NCBI GenBank assembly: GCA_965229635.1
Contig: OZ245894.1
Location: 6,510,001-6,574,000 of the forward strand
DNA length: 64,000 nt
Source: BQJU01 sp965229635
GTDB lineage: Bacteria > Bacteroidota > Bacteroidia > Chitinophagales > Saprospiraceae
Direction: 5' to 3'
Part shown: positions 16,493-26,035 of the stretch, in pieces
How positions within the stretch are numbered: the first letter of the stretch is position 1
Layout: the number at the start of each line of letters is the position of its first letter
The notes under the pieces: model-generated
The model's input: only the letters and a program-made list of their open reading frames with translations
Database searches by the model: none
What the model was told of the DNA's origin: nothing
Made by a program: the position numbers and the translations under genes

Positions 16493-18334
16493 ATGCAAAA
16501 ATCCTTCGCCTTTCTATGCTTTATTTTTCTTTGTTCCCTGCAATTGCAAGCACAAAATATACCAGTCATTGACCTGGAAACTTTTGCCACTGGGCTGAAT
16601 CAACCCATCGGACTGACCAATGCCGGTGATGATCGCCTTTTTGTCATTGAGCAGGCCGGTAGAATCCGGATCATCATGAGTGACGGCCAGGTATTGCCTA
16701 CGCCATTCCTGGATATTGACGACCGAATCAACTCAGGCGCCAATGAAAGAGGGCTTTTGGGCCTGGCCTTCCACCCCAACTACGCTGAAAACGGCTATTT
16801 CTACGTCAACTATTCTGATAATTCCGGCGATACCAGGCTTTCTCGTTTTTCGGTTAGCGAAAGCGATCCCAATATAGCCGACCCCGATAGCGAGCTGATT
16901 CTCCTTACGGAAAACCAGCCTTACTCCAATCACAACGGCGGGCATGTAGCCTTTGGGCCTGATGGATACCTATACACCGGCCTGGGTGATGGGGGCTCTG
17001 GCGGTGACCCTGATAACTACGCACAAAACCGACAGACTTTCCTGGGTAAAATGCTACGCATTGACGTCGATAATGGTGATCCTTATAGCATTCCACCGGA
17101 TAATCCTTTTGCCAACGATGACTTCACCCTTGACGAAATCTGGGCCCTTGGATTACGTAACCCCTGGCGCTTCAGCTTCGACCGTGAAACCGGAGATATG
17201 TGGATTGGTGATGTGGGGCAGAATGCCTGGGAAGAAATTGATTTCCAACCAGCCAGCAGCCCCGGCGGCGAAAATTACGGCTGGCGCTGCTACGAAGGTA
17301 ATGAGGCCTATAACCTTAGCCAGTGTGGCGGTATTACCGATTTGACTGACCCCATCCATGTTTATCAAAATAACTTTAGTGTAGGCTGTTCCGTAACCGG
17401 AGGCTACGTATATCGCGGTAGTGAATTTCCGAAACTTCAGGGATTCTACCTTTATACGGATTATTGCTCCGGCCGCATCTGGACCTTGTTCCGCAATGGC
17501 GATGGAGAATGGCAAAATGAGGAGTTGCTCAATGCCAACAACAACATTTTTGCCTCATTTGGCGAAGACCAAAATGGAGAACTTTACCTGGTGGGCAGAA
17601 ATGGGACCATTTTCAGAATTGTTGAGCTTTGTACCGACTTTGCCCTGTCATCGTCCGCCAGCGATGAGACCTGCGCCGGTGATGCCGATGGCAGCATTGA
17701 TTTGACACTGGAAGGAGGAGTCAATCCTCTGAGCTACAACTGGTCCAATGGCACCACTACCGAAGACCTCACAGGTTTAGAAGCTGGCACCTATGAGGTG
17801 ACCGTCACCGACGATAATGGTTGTGAACAAAAAGAGACTTTCACCATCGCCAATGGCAGCCCGGAGGCTCCCATGATTACGGTGGTCGACAATATGCTGT
17901 CTGTTCCTGATGAATACTCCGGCTACCAATGGTTCCTGGATGGTTCCCCGATTGACGGTGCAAATACTGCTATGTACACTGCGGCAATGCCTGGTTTGTA
18001 CACCATTGAAGTCACCGCAGCCAATGGCTGTACCTCTACCAGTGATGAGTTTAATTTGGTATTGGGTGTGATGGAGTCATTAGGTTTGGAAAAATTCACT
18101 TTGACACCAAATCCAACCCAGGATTATGTGATGGTTGACATCGCCGGGCCAAGTGCAGGCACATTTACCATGCGCTTACGCAGCCAAAACGGCAGCCTGA
18201 TCGAAGAAGAGCAAATTCAAATGAATCGGGTCTACCAGCAACTCCTTAACTTAAAGAGACTACCCGCCGGTACCTACCTGATTTCCATTGAACAAAACGG
18301 ACTGGAGGTGACACGGATGGTGGAGAAACAGTAA
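16493..18334 (+). CDS. T9SS-exported PQQ-type glucose/sorbosone dehydrogenase
   Basis: A 613-residue exported protein. After the signal peptide (ending LQAQ, about residue 21) comes a six-bladed soluble-glucose-dehydrogenase-like domain (about 25-375): FATGLNQPIGLTNAGDDRLFVIEQAGRI, ERGLLGLAFHPNY, SNHNGGHVAFGPDGYLYTGLGDGG, ALGLRNPWRFSFD, GDVGQNAWEEID. The family oxidises sugars with pyrroloquinoline quinone and calcium; the His of NHNGGH and the Arg of LRNPWR are the expected active-site residues. A SprB-like repeat (about 395-450, CAGDADGSIDLTLEGG...YNWSNG) and an Ig-like segment follow. The last 80 residues are a type A sorting domain (FTLTPNPTQDYVMVDI ... LPAGTYLISIEQNG) for secretion by the type IX system. 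Substrate unknown. Confidence 0.9.
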   Translation: MQKSFAFLCFIFLCSLQLQAQNIPVIDLETFATGLNQPIGLTNAGDDRLFVIEQAGRIRIIMSDGQVLPTPFLDIDDRINSGANERGLLGLAFHPNYAENGYFYVNYSDNSGDTRLSRFSVSESDPNIADPDSELILLTENQPYSNHNGGHVAFGPDGYLYTGLGDGGSGGDPDNYAQNRQTFLGKMLRIDVDNGDPYSIPPDNPFANDDFTLDEIWALGLRNPWRFSFDRETGDMWIGDVGQNAWEEIDFQPASSPGGENYGWRCYEGNEAYNLSQCGGITDLTDPIHVYQNNFSVGCSVTGGYVYRGSEFPKLQGFYLYTDYCSGRIWTLFRNGDGEWQNEELLNANNNIFASFGEDQNGELYLVGRNGTIFRIVELCTDFALSSSASDETCAGDADGSIDLTLEGGVNPLSYNWSNGTTTEDLTGLEAGTYEVTVTDDNGCEQKETFTIANGSPEAPMITVVDNMLSVPDEYSGYQWFLDGSPIDGANTAMYTAAMPGLYTIEVTAANGCTSTSDEFNLVLGVMESLGLEKFTLTPNPTQDYVMVDIAGPSAGTFTMRLRSQNGSLIEEEQIQMNRVYQQLLNLKRLPAGTYLISIEQNGLEVTRMVEKQ

Positions 18335-18981
18335 GTTGAAAAGTTTATGAGGTTTATACACAGTTCTTACCTTGAAGTGGTTGCTTGATTATTCTGCTGG
18401 CACTTGGAATTAAGAACACTACCAAAGTGAGGGTTTATTAGGTTTATGGGTCGGTCACAAACAGACGGTATCTATCATAAACCTCATAAACTCTCTAAAC
18501 CTCATAAACTTCCATCACCTCCTCAATCAAAAAAATCCTACTACCTGACAGCTGGCTGACAAAATATTCAGCAATTATTTTAGAATTTCGAACCAGAATT
18601 TTGCTTACGTGTCGCGGCACAAGCCATAATTAAGTAGAAAAGATTATGCAGCAAAATTATTGATCGGCCTTTATAATTTCTGGAAAATCGTATATTGGCC
18701 CGGAATTTGGATCAAACTCAGAAATTTTACACCACATTTTCATTGATTTTATGTTAAAACTATTCCCCTGCTAAAAGTTGTTGAAAGCCTTATGGCTTGT
18801 ACCTTTTAGTGGTATTTTCAGCGTAGTTGTGCAACCAATTTCAGGTATTGACAAAACAATTGATCGCTAACGGGAGTATTATTAGGAGCAAAAGAAAACG
18901 GATCAGGTCCAAACATTTTAAACCTTGATCCTTTTCGTAATAGCGAGAGCATCTATTTATTCACCAAAATTTTTGAGAGGT
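18335..18981. other. Repeat-bearing intergenic region
   Basis: The first 190 nt are a low-complexity tract built around TTTATGAGGTTTATA and, in the other sense, CATAAACCTCATAAAC (about 18470-18515), resembling tracts near 57.6-57.9 kb and 59.4-59.5 kb. The rest contains an imperfect hairpin AAAGCC-TTAT-GGCTT at about 18785-18800 and otherwise nothing recognisable. A methionine codon at 18925 in frame with the next gene is judged too far upstream to be its start. Confidence 0.4.
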
Positions 18982-21030
18982 ATGAAAAAACTGCTACCCT
19001 TAATTGCATTGATGTTTACCTTTGGTTTGTTGTCCGCTCAGTCGGATGCAGCCAGAAAAGCAGAAAGACACTTCACTCACAAAGCTAATGCCAAGAACGG
19101 GACGATTGCCAATCCCGACATCCCCGGAGTAAGTCCGGCCCTGCAGGTCCCAAATCAGGAAAACCCACACAGTGAAACCGTAAATTCTCGTACGGACGAT
19201 CCTTATAGTATTCCACTGGGTTCTTCTTTCAATGTTTTCTCCGTACTGATTGAAGGACAAAATGCCGTTACCTACAATCCTGAGGTTAACTCAGTAGTAT
19301 TCTGCCACCGCCAAAATGTTGGTGCTGCTGGTGGAAGTGGTATCATCAGCTTTGATGCATCCACTGATGGCGGTATGACCTGGGACTCTACCAACAAGCA
19401 GGTTACTCCAATGTTGGTGGCTGACGATGGTACCGTTATCAACGGTAACCGTTATCCAAACGGTTCTATTTACAACCCTCCGGGAAACACCGATCCTGCT
19501 AATGCACGTTTTGTAGGAGTTGGAGCTGGTTTGTGGAACGACCCTGATTTCGGTAATGGCTGGGGTTACGAATTCGTAGCTTCTTCTAATCTGGATGGAT
19601 CAGCAGTAGTAGAGGATTACTACTCAATCTATGACACTAATGCTTACATTCCACTTGGTTTAGTGTACAACACTGATGGGTCAATGTGGTATGCCAACTA
19701 CCGTAGAGAGCAAAGTCTGCCTCACCAGTTGTTCAATCCTGTTGTTATTTCCAAGTTGGAATACAATGCCGGTACTGATGCCTTTGATCGTACGTCAATC
19801 AATCTGCCATTGAACTATGAGAATAGCATCGACTCTTTTGCGGTAAGCCCAAGAATTGAGTTTGGACCAGATGGTCTGACTGGCTATGCTGTGATCCAGG
19901 GTGTTGATGCTGATGACACAGAGATTTACCCAAGTTCTAAGCCTATCATCTGGAAAACCACTGATGGTGGTGATACCTGGGAAAAGCAACCACGTGTTGA
20001 GTGGCAAACAATGGACAGCCTGATTGCTTACACGATCCCCGTTGACCTTGATGGTGACGGTTCTTCTGACTCAATCGGTTCTGGTTCTCCTCAGATTCCT
20101 TACATGAGCTTATATGATATCACGGTAGACTCTGATAACAGACTGCACATTTTTGCACAAATGTTGTCCAGCTCTAACTACGCACAAACTGCCGATGAAT
20201 TCGGTTTCATCTGGGTAGGTCCTTTCACCGATGAGTTGTTTCATTTCATTGGCCCTGGCGACAACGGCGAAGAGTGGGAACACTACCGCATTGCCGGTTA
20301 CTACAATGAAGATGGCGACCTCGGTGCCGCTGCCGCTAGTATTGACTCCCGTCCACAAGCAGGTCGTACACCAAGTGGCGACCACGTATTCTTTACTTAT
20401 GGTCTGACTTACTATCCAGATCCTGAAAATGCGGACAACATCAATACCAATCCTGATGTTTGGGGCCATGGTTACCGCGTTTCTGACGGATATGTTGCCA
20501 ACGTGAAGAACTTCGGTTGGTCTCCTGGTACTACTTTCGACGATTTCGAATTTACCGATATTGCCACAGTAGGTTACTACCACTATTTGTCACCAGTCGT
20601 TGTTGACGGCGGTTCCAACTTTGATTATGAGTTGCCAATTACTTACGGTATCCCAACTGATACTGAAAATGACCTGGCACCAATCAACTACTTCTACCTC
20701 TTCAATGCTGGCTTTGACGAAAGCGAATTTGTAGAGCGTGGAACTGTTGTAAATACTCAGAATCCATTCCTGGTAGACCATAGCCTGCGCGTAGCGCCTA
20801 ACCCTGCCAGTAATCAGGTATTCATCGATTTCAACCTGATCGACGCCACTCAGTTGAGCATCGACTTGTTTGACATGATGGGTAAGAAGGTAATGAACAT
20901 CGACCGCGCTAACTACGCTGCCGGTGTACATGCCAAGTTGATTGACGTGAGCAACCTGACCGCAGGTACTTACGTAGTTCGTTTGCAAACTGAAAAAGGC
21001 ATTGCTACCACCAAACTGATGGTGAAGTAA
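18982..21030 (+). CDS. T9SS-exported Asp-box (BNR) protein, paralogue 1
   Basis: A 682-residue secreted protein. The signal peptide MKKLLPLIALMFTFGLLSAQ sets the start at 18982 rather than at the upstream ATG. The body has Asp-box motifs typical of sialidase-like beta-propellers, SxDxGxxW: STDGGMTWDS and TTDGGDTWEK, with further blade-like sequence. No catalytic sialidase triad or FRIP motif is evident, so it is probably a non-enzymatic or unknown propeller. The last 80 residues are a type A sorting domain (LRVAPNPASNQVFIDFN ... NLTAGTYVVRLQTEKG). It is very similar along its whole length to the next gene. Gene-specific AT-rich leader; a strong double terminator follows. Confidence 0.9.
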   Translation: MKKLLPLIALMFTFGLLSAQSDAARKAERHFTHKANAKNGTIANPDIPGVSPALQVPNQENPHSETVNSRTDDPYSIPLGSSFNVFSVLIEGQNAVTYNPEVNSVVFCHRQNVGAAGGSGIISFDASTDGGMTWDSTNKQVTPMLVADDGTVINGNRYPNGSIYNPPGNTDPANARFVGVGAGLWNDPDFGNGWGYEFVASSNLDGSAVVEDYYSIYDTNAYIPLGLVYNTDGSMWYANYRREQSLPHQLFNPVVISKLEYNAGTDAFDRTSINLPLNYENSIDSFAVSPRIEFGPDGLTGYAVIQGVDADDTEIYPSSKPIIWKTTDGGDTWEKQPRVEWQTMDSLIAYTIPVDLDGDGSSDSIGSGSPQIPYMSLYDITVDSDNRLHIFAQMLSSSNYAQTADEFGFIWVGPFTDELFHFIGPGDNGEEWEHYRIAGYYNEDGDLGAAAASIDSRPQAGRTPSGDHVFFTYGLTYYPDPENADNINTNPDVWGHGYRVSDGYVANVKNFGWSPGTTFDDFEFTDIATVGYYHYLSPVVVDGGSNFDYELPITYGIPTDTENDLAPINYFYLFNAGFDESEFVERGTVVNTQNPFLVDHSLRVAPNPASNQVFIDFNLIDATQLSIDLFDMMGKKVMNIDRANYAAGVHAKLIDVSNLTAGTYVVRLQTEKGIATTKLMVK

Positions 21031-21043
21031 TGACAACTAATAA

Positions 21044-21117
21044 AATCAGATCCTTAGATTAAGGATCTGATTCCTTAAAAACCGGTGCCAAATGGGATTT
21101 GGCACCGGTTTTCTTTT
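21044..21117 (+). terminator. Double hairpin terminator after Asp-box paralogue 1
   Basis: Two perfect hairpins in tandem: a 13-bp stem (21044-21056 with 21060-21072) and a 16-bp stem AAAACCGGTGCCAAAT (21078-21093) with its complement at 21097-21112, followed by CTTTTT. Confidence 0.85.
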
Positions 21118-21365
21118 TGCCCACTGTAAGCCATATTACAATCTACTCTCTTTATTTTAGGGGATTCTTTGAAATTGTGTAAATTGGAGCTGACTTTTAC
21201 TCATTAGTACACACTCTTCTTTCCTGTTTTTTGACAAAATTTGTCAAGCATTGTCTTTCTTTCTTCAAGCGGATTAGTTGTTGAAAAAAACTCATTAGTC
21301 GTTTTTGGAGCGCTTGCCCACGCTGCTCCAACCAGCTTTTGATTTTTTCACATAAACCGCTTTTT
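21118..21365. other. Leader region of Asp-box paralogue 2
   Basis: Contains the inverted repeat TTGACAAA-A-TTTGTCAA at 21231-21247, and two blocks that recur before the gene at 23716: AAGCGGATTAGTTGT (21267-21281) and ACATAAACCGCTTTTTATG (21350-21368, including the start codon). AAGCGG and CCGCTT in the two blocks are complementary. Confidence 0.5.
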
Positions 21366-23417
21366 ATGCTATCATTTAGACACGTATTTCTAATCGCTTT
21401 ATTTGCTGGTTTTGGCCTTACCGCAATGGCCCAATCCGATGCTGCCCGAAAGGCACAAAGGACTTTTTCGGATACAGAGAAAGCAAAAGTAGGTACGGCT
21501 TTGAATCCGGACATTCCGGGTACGGATCCCGCCCTGCAATTGCCCAATCAGCAAGATTCCCATCCGGCAGATATCAATTTTCGCACCGATGATCCTTACA
21601 GTATTCCATTGGGGTCATCCTTTAACGTTTTTTCCGTTTTAGTCGAAGGTCAAAATACGCTGGCCTACAACCCGGAACTCAATGCGTTGGTCTTCGCCCA
21701 TCGCCAGAATGTTGGTGCACCGGGAGGAAGTGGCATCGTTAGTTTTGACGTTTCCACTGATGGAGGCATGACCTGGGATACCACCAACAAGCAATTGACT
21801 CCAACGCTAATGGCCGACAATGGGGTTGCCATCAATGGCAATCGCTACCCCAATGGTGCTATATACAATCCCCCGGGCAATACCGATCTGGCCAATGCCC
21901 GTTTCGTCAGTATTGGCGCCAGTCTCTGGAATGATCCCGACTACGGTAATGGCTGGGGCTGGGAATATGTAGCCTCTTCTGATCTGAGTGGCAATAACAT
22001 TGCCGAAGACTATTATACCTTACCGGATTCAAATATCTATATCCCTCTTGGTCTTACCTACAATAATAATGACGGATCACTGTGGTACGCCACTTACCGT
22101 CGGGAAGAAAATCTACCTCATCAGTTGTTTAATCCATTTATTGTCACCAAGTTGGAGTATAATGCTGGTACGGATGCATTTGACCGGACTTATACGGAGT
22201 TTACACTAAACTACAACAATAGCATTGACTCCATTGCCGTGAACCCCAATATCGAATTTGCACCGGATGGTCTGACAGGTTATGCTGTGATCATCGGCGT
22301 CGACGCCGATGATGATATGGAATTTCCGAGTTTCAAGCCCATTATCTGGAAAACAACCAATGGTGGCGATGACTGGGAAAAGCAAGCACGCGTACAGTAC
22401 CAGCAAATGGACAGTTTGATTGCCTATACTATCCCAGTTGATGCAGATGGAGATGGTACATCCGACACTATTGGTAGTGGCTCTCCGCAGATTCCGTTTA
22501 TGTCACTTTATGATATGACTGTTGATGCCAACGGCAAACTGCACATCTTCGCACAAATGGCTTCCAGTTCCAACGAGGCTACTAATGAAGATGAATTTGG
22601 TTTTGTGTGGGTGGGGGCTTTCGCCAATGAGATGTTTCATTTTATCACTGATGGTGAAACCTGGGAGCACTACCGTATTGCCGGTTACTATAATGAAGAC
22701 GCCGATTTGGGAGCCGCCACTGCCAGTCTTGATTCGCGCCCTCAGGCCGGAAGAACGCCAGGTGGTGACCACGTCTTTTTTAGCTATGCGATGACCTACT
22801 ACGTCGATCCCGAAAACGCAGATAACACCAATGTCAATCCCGACATTTGGGCACACGGATATCGAGTTGCGGATGGGTATGTCGCAAAATTGAAGAACTT
22901 TGGCTGGTCTCCGGGTACAGACTTCATGGATTTCGAATTTACGGATATGGCCACCGTGAGCTATTATCACCACCTTTCTCCGGTAGTGAAGGACAATGGC
23001 ACCAATTTCGATTATGAAATGCCCATTACCTATGGTATTCCTACTGATGTCAGTAATGATCTGGCGCCTATTAACTATTACTATGTTTCCGGAGCCGGTT
23101 TTGATGAAAGTGAATTTCTAGAGCGGGGCGCCGTTGTCAATACCAGGCATCCATTCCTGGAAAACAACAGCTTACGCGTAGCGCCCAACCCAGCCAGCAA
23201 TCAGGTATTCATCGATTTCAATCTGATTGAGGCTACTCAGTTGAGCATCGACCTGCTTGATGTGATGGGTAAGCGGGTGATGAATATTGACCGTGCCAAC
23301 TACGGTGCCGGTATACATGCCAGATTGATTGATGTGAGCAACCTAACCGCTGGCACATACGTAGTCCGATTGCAGACTGAAAATGGTGTTGCTACTTCCA
23401 AGCTGGTGGTAAAGTAA
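21366..23417 (+). CDS. T9SS-exported Asp-box (BNR) protein, paralogue 2
   Basis: The 683-residue product has the signal peptide MLSFRHVFLIALFAGFGL... cleaved after MAQ, Asp-box motifs STDGGMTWDT and TTNGGDDWEK, and a C-terminal type A sorting domain almost identical to that of the preceding gene (LRVAPNPASNQVFIDFN). The two proteins align without large gaps and share long identical runs such as RTDDPYSIPLGSSFNVFSVL. They look like a tandem duplication that has diverged. The start at 21366 is fixed by the signal peptide and by the leader block shared with the gene at 23716. Function is unknown; both should be surface-exposed or released. Confidence 0.9.
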   Translation: MLSFRHVFLIALFAGFGLTAMAQSDAARKAQRTFSDTEKAKVGTALNPDIPGTDPALQLPNQQDSHPADINFRTDDPYSIPLGSSFNVFSVLVEGQNTLAYNPELNALVFAHRQNVGAPGGSGIVSFDVSTDGGMTWDTTNKQLTPTLMADNGVAINGNRYPNGAIYNPPGNTDLANARFVSIGASLWNDPDYGNGWGWEYVASSDLSGNNIAEDYYTLPDSNIYIPLGLTYNNNDGSLWYATYRREENLPHQLFNPFIVTKLEYNAGTDAFDRTYTEFTLNYNNSIDSIAVNPNIEFAPDGLTGYAVIIGVDADDDMEFPSFKPIIWKTTNGGDDWEKQARVQYQQMDSLIAYTIPVDADGDGTSDTIGSGSPQIPFMSLYDMTVDANGKLHIFAQMASSSNEATNEDEFGFVWVGAFANEMFHFITDGETWEHYRIAGYYNEDADLGAATASLDSRPQAGRTPGGDHVFFSYAMTYYVDPENADNTNVNPDIWAHGYRVADGYVAKLKNFGWSPGTDFMDFEFTDMATVSYYHHLSPVVKDNGTNFDYEMPITYGIPTDVSNDLAPINYYYVSGAGFDESEFLERGAVVNTRHPFLENNSLRVAPNPASNQVFIDFNLIEATQLSIDLLDVMGKRVMNIDRANYGAGIHARLIDVSNLTAGTYVVRLQTENGVATSKLVVK

Positions 23418-23456
23418 ACCACCACAGTAGAATTAAATCTTTTATTTGATAGGTTG

Positions 23457-23492
23457 GAAAACCGGTACCAGTTGTATTTGGTATCGGTTTTC
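23457..23492 (+). terminator. Terminator after Asp-box paralogue 2
   Basis: Stem GAAAACCGGTACCA (23457-23470) with TGGTATCGGTTTTC (23479-23492), one wobble pair. It is clearly related in sequence to the terminator after paralogue 1, so the duplication included the gene end. Confidence 0.75.
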
Positions 23493-23715
23493 TAATTGTT
23501 ATTCTAAATTGTAAATTGTCTTACAATGTATTTGCAATCTTGAAGGTATTGCTTAAAAATGTGTACATTAGTCCAGGCTATTAGTGAGCCTCACACTACG
23601 TACTTTCTAAGCGGATTAGTTGTCAAAAAAACTCATTTTTCACTTTTTGCGTCCCTTATTACCCCAATAAAGGATATCGGGAAATCATACTTTTATTTCA
23701 CATAAACCGCTTTTT
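23493..23715. other. Leader region of the third Asp-box gene
   Basis: Repeats the two leader blocks of the previous gene: AAGCGGATTAGTTGT (23609-23623) and ACATAAACCGCTTTTTATG (23700-23718). The sequence between the blocks differs, so the blocks themselves seem conserved. Confidence 0.5.
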
Positions 23716-25653
23716 ATGCAATTATTTAGACACTTATTTCTGATTGCCTTGATCATGTCGTGTGGAGCAATGGTTTTTGCTCAGGCAACACGAATTCAGA
23801 AAAACCCGAATCTGATGCAGCCTATGCCGATGACTGCTCAAAATGAAACAGGGCTTAATGTGCAAAACCTGGATGTGCCGGTACAGGATTTCACCCCTAC
23901 TTCCAGTGGCGTACAATTTCGTGGCCCACTGACTGAAACGATCATTGGAGAGACCATTTATGATTTACAAACCAATTACTCCATTTGTAATCGTTTTTCG
24001 GTCAGCCCTGACGGTAACCTGATGGCTACCTGGACACAAGGCTTCACGCCCACCGCTTACCCGGAAAGGGGAACTGGCTACAATATGTACGACGGTGGTG
24101 CCTGGGGAGCTATTCCCACTGAACGCCTGGAAGCCAATGTACGCACCGGCTGGCCCAATCACGGCATTACCAATTCAGGGGATGAGCTGATTGTGTCGCA
24201 CGTATTTACTTCACCGGAGTATCGCCTGCACTACCTACGCCGAGCATCTGGCGAAACAGACTGGACCGAAGCTGATGTTCCAACCAGTACCACTTTTGGC
24301 AGTCTGTGGCCAAGAATGGCGACCGGAGGAAGTGATGGTGAAACATTTCACATCATTGCCGTGGCCACTCCAGTGGGTAACGGTGGAGAAATCTATGAAG
24401 GTGTTGACGCCCATTTGTTGTACTATCGTTCACAGGATGGCGGAGAAACCTGGGATATCACAGATGGCATCATTCCCGGTTTGGACAGCAGCAGAATGAA
24501 AGAGATTCATAATGCAGATTCCTACTCACTCAGTGCCAACGGTGATAACGTAGCTATTGGTCTTTTTAACCAGTGGGGCGATATCATCGTAGCCAAGTCG
24601 GAAGACAATGGAGATAGCTGGACCACCTGGACCGTTCATGACTTTCCGCTTGATAAGTATGAAATCAACAGTGGTTATACTGTTGAAGATCTTCCACAAG
24701 ATACCCTGGCGCCAGATTCAATGGCTATTTTCACCTCCGATAACTCTGGTCATGTGCTGATTGACAACGATGGCATGGTGCATGCTTTCTTTGGCGAAAT
24801 GTACGTGCAAGATGCGAACCTGACTGATGCTGGCTGGACCTACTTCCCAGGAACCAGCGGCATGGCTTACTGGAACGAAAACCATGGGGAGGATTCCATT
24901 CGCACCATCGTAGATGTTATTGATTTAAATAATAATGAAGTACTTGATATTGCCGGCATTGCCAATATTGCGCTTTATTTTGTATCGCTCACCGGCTTTC
25001 CAAGTGCCGGAGTAGATGCCGACAACAACATTTACCTGGCCTATACCATGGTGATGGAAACGGAAGAATTTTATAATCAGGATGATGCACAGCATTATCG
25101 GCATATTTACCTGACTTCTTCGATGGATGGTGGAGAAACCTGGACAGAGCCCTACGCTGCCATCAATGAGGATGTCATTGAGGAGCCAGAGTTTATTCCA
25201 TTCATTGAAGCAGTATTCCCAACCGTGAACCCTAAGGTTGGTACTGAAGTTGAGTTCATCTACCAGCAGGACTTCAAACCCGGTTTGATCACTCGTGGTG
25301 ACGAAGATGAGGCTGCCACCAATTTGATTAATTATGTACACATTCCTACTTCTACGTTCGGAGTGGTGAATACAGAAGAGCCGGTCACACCGGAAACGCT
25401 GGAATTTACCGCTGCTCCCAACCCTACAACCGGAGAGCTATTCGTTTCCTTTGAACTGGAAAACAGCTCATCCGTAAGTTTGGACCTGTACAGTCTGACC
25501 GGCCAGCAGGTAGCGAGATTATACCAGGCTACCCAGCTGAGCGCAGGAGCACACCGCCAGGAATTGGACTTACATACCCTTCCACAGGGTGCCTATTTCC
25601 TGCAATTGAGAACGGATAAGCAGGTGACCTCCATAAAGGTTATGGTGGAATAG
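23716..25653 (+). CDS. T9SS-exported Asp-box (BNR) protein, third member
   Basis: A 645-residue secreted protein with signal peptide MQLFRHLFLIALIMSCGAM..., cleaved after VFAQ. It is a sialidase-like propeller with Asp-boxes SQDGGETWDI, SEDNGDSWTT and SMDGGETWTE. The C-terminal 80 residues are a type A sorting domain (LEFTAAPNPTTGELFVSFEL ... TLPQGAYFLQLRTDKQ). It is more distant from the two preceding paralogues in its body but shares their signal peptide start (FRHLFLIAL) and leader blocks. No catalytic residues of a true sialidase are apparent. A possible hairpin (GGCTGA...TCAGCC) follows the gene. Confidence 0.88.
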   Translation: MQLFRHLFLIALIMSCGAMVFAQATRIQKNPNLMQPMPMTAQNETGLNVQNLDVPVQDFTPTSSGVQFRGPLTETIIGETIYDLQTNYSICNRFSVSPDGNLMATWTQGFTPTAYPERGTGYNMYDGGAWGAIPTERLEANVRTGWPNHGITNSGDELIVSHVFTSPEYRLHYLRRASGETDWTEADVPTSTTFGSLWPRMATGGSDGETFHIIAVATPVGNGGEIYEGVDAHLLYYRSQDGGETWDITDGIIPGLDSSRMKEIHNADSYSLSANGDNVAIGLFNQWGDIIVAKSEDNGDSWTTWTVHDFPLDKYEINSGYTVEDLPQDTLAPDSMAIFTSDNSGHVLIDNDGMVHAFFGEMYVQDANLTDAGWTYFPGTSGMAYWNENHGEDSIRTIVDVIDLNNNEVLDIAGIANIALYFVSLTGFPSAGVDADNNIYLAYTMVMETEEFYNQDDAQHYRHIYLTSSMDGGETWTEPYAAINEDVIEEPEFIPFIEAVFPTVNPKVGTEVEFIYQQDFKPGLITRGDEDEAATNLINYVHIPTSTFGVVNTEEPVTPETLEFTAAPNPTTGELFVSFELENSSSVSLDLYSLTGQQVARLYQATQLSAGAHRQELDLHTLPQGAYFLQLRTDKQVTSIKVMVE

Positions 25654-25802
25654 ATCTATTAGATACCGTATAACACAAGGCTGAGAGCCCTTTGAATATA
25701 GGCCCTTCAGCCATTGGTGATAATTTTTGAATTTCGTTTTTACCTGTGAAAATGGGATTTAAAAATTATCACCAAATATTTGCGAAGCCAGAAATAAATA
25801 CC
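25654..25802. other. Spacer before the tandem leader elements
   Basis: Contains a GGCTGA/TCAGCC hairpin at about 25680-25715 that may end the preceding transcript, and otherwise nothing recognisable. Confidence 0.35.
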
Positions 25803-25810
25803 TAGGTTTG
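25803..25810 (+). promoter_or_regulatory. TAnnTTTG promoter box upstream of the pheA leader
   Basis: TAGGTTTG is a perfect box; it predicts transcription from about 25816 into leader unit 1. It is the only perfect box I found between the third Asp-box gene and pheA. Confidence 0.55.
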
Positions 25811-25839
25811 TATCAGTTAAAGTTATCGCAATGCAAGCT

Positions 25840-25968
25840 CAGTTGAACAATCGTTATTTTTACTTTTTTAGCTTTTACTTTTATGGTCAACCATAAGGGG
25901 CTGCTAAATTTTGTTCAATTGACTGAAAAATAAATTTGGGAGTCCCGCAGAGCGGGACTTTTTTTTTG
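25840..25968 (+). promoter_or_regulatory. Attenuator-like leader unit 1 of the aromatic operon
   Basis: An outer stem CAGTTGAACAA (25840-25850) / TTGTTCAATTG (25911-25921) encloses a 21-nt core (25882-25902, starting TATGGTCAACCATAAGG) shared exactly with unit 2. A perfect terminator follows: AGTCCCGC (25941-25948) / GCGGGACT (25952-25959) plus a T run. The GGGGCT at the end of the core can pair with AGTCCC of the terminator, which would give an antiterminator. The core also opens a 16-codon frame (25883-25933, MVNHKGLLNFVQLTEK) whose stop is 7 nt before the terminator. Regulation is inferred. Confidence 0.5.
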
Positions 25969-26035
25969 CTCTTAACCAAGCTGTCATGAAGACAAACCAA
26001 ACCACCACACATCCTTCTTGTGTCTCTGACAATTT

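Noticed and set aside
18982..25653. Annotation of the Asp-box proteins as sialidases
   Set aside because: Asp-boxes are present, but I could not find the arginine triad, FRIP motif or acid/base residues expected of a true sialidase.
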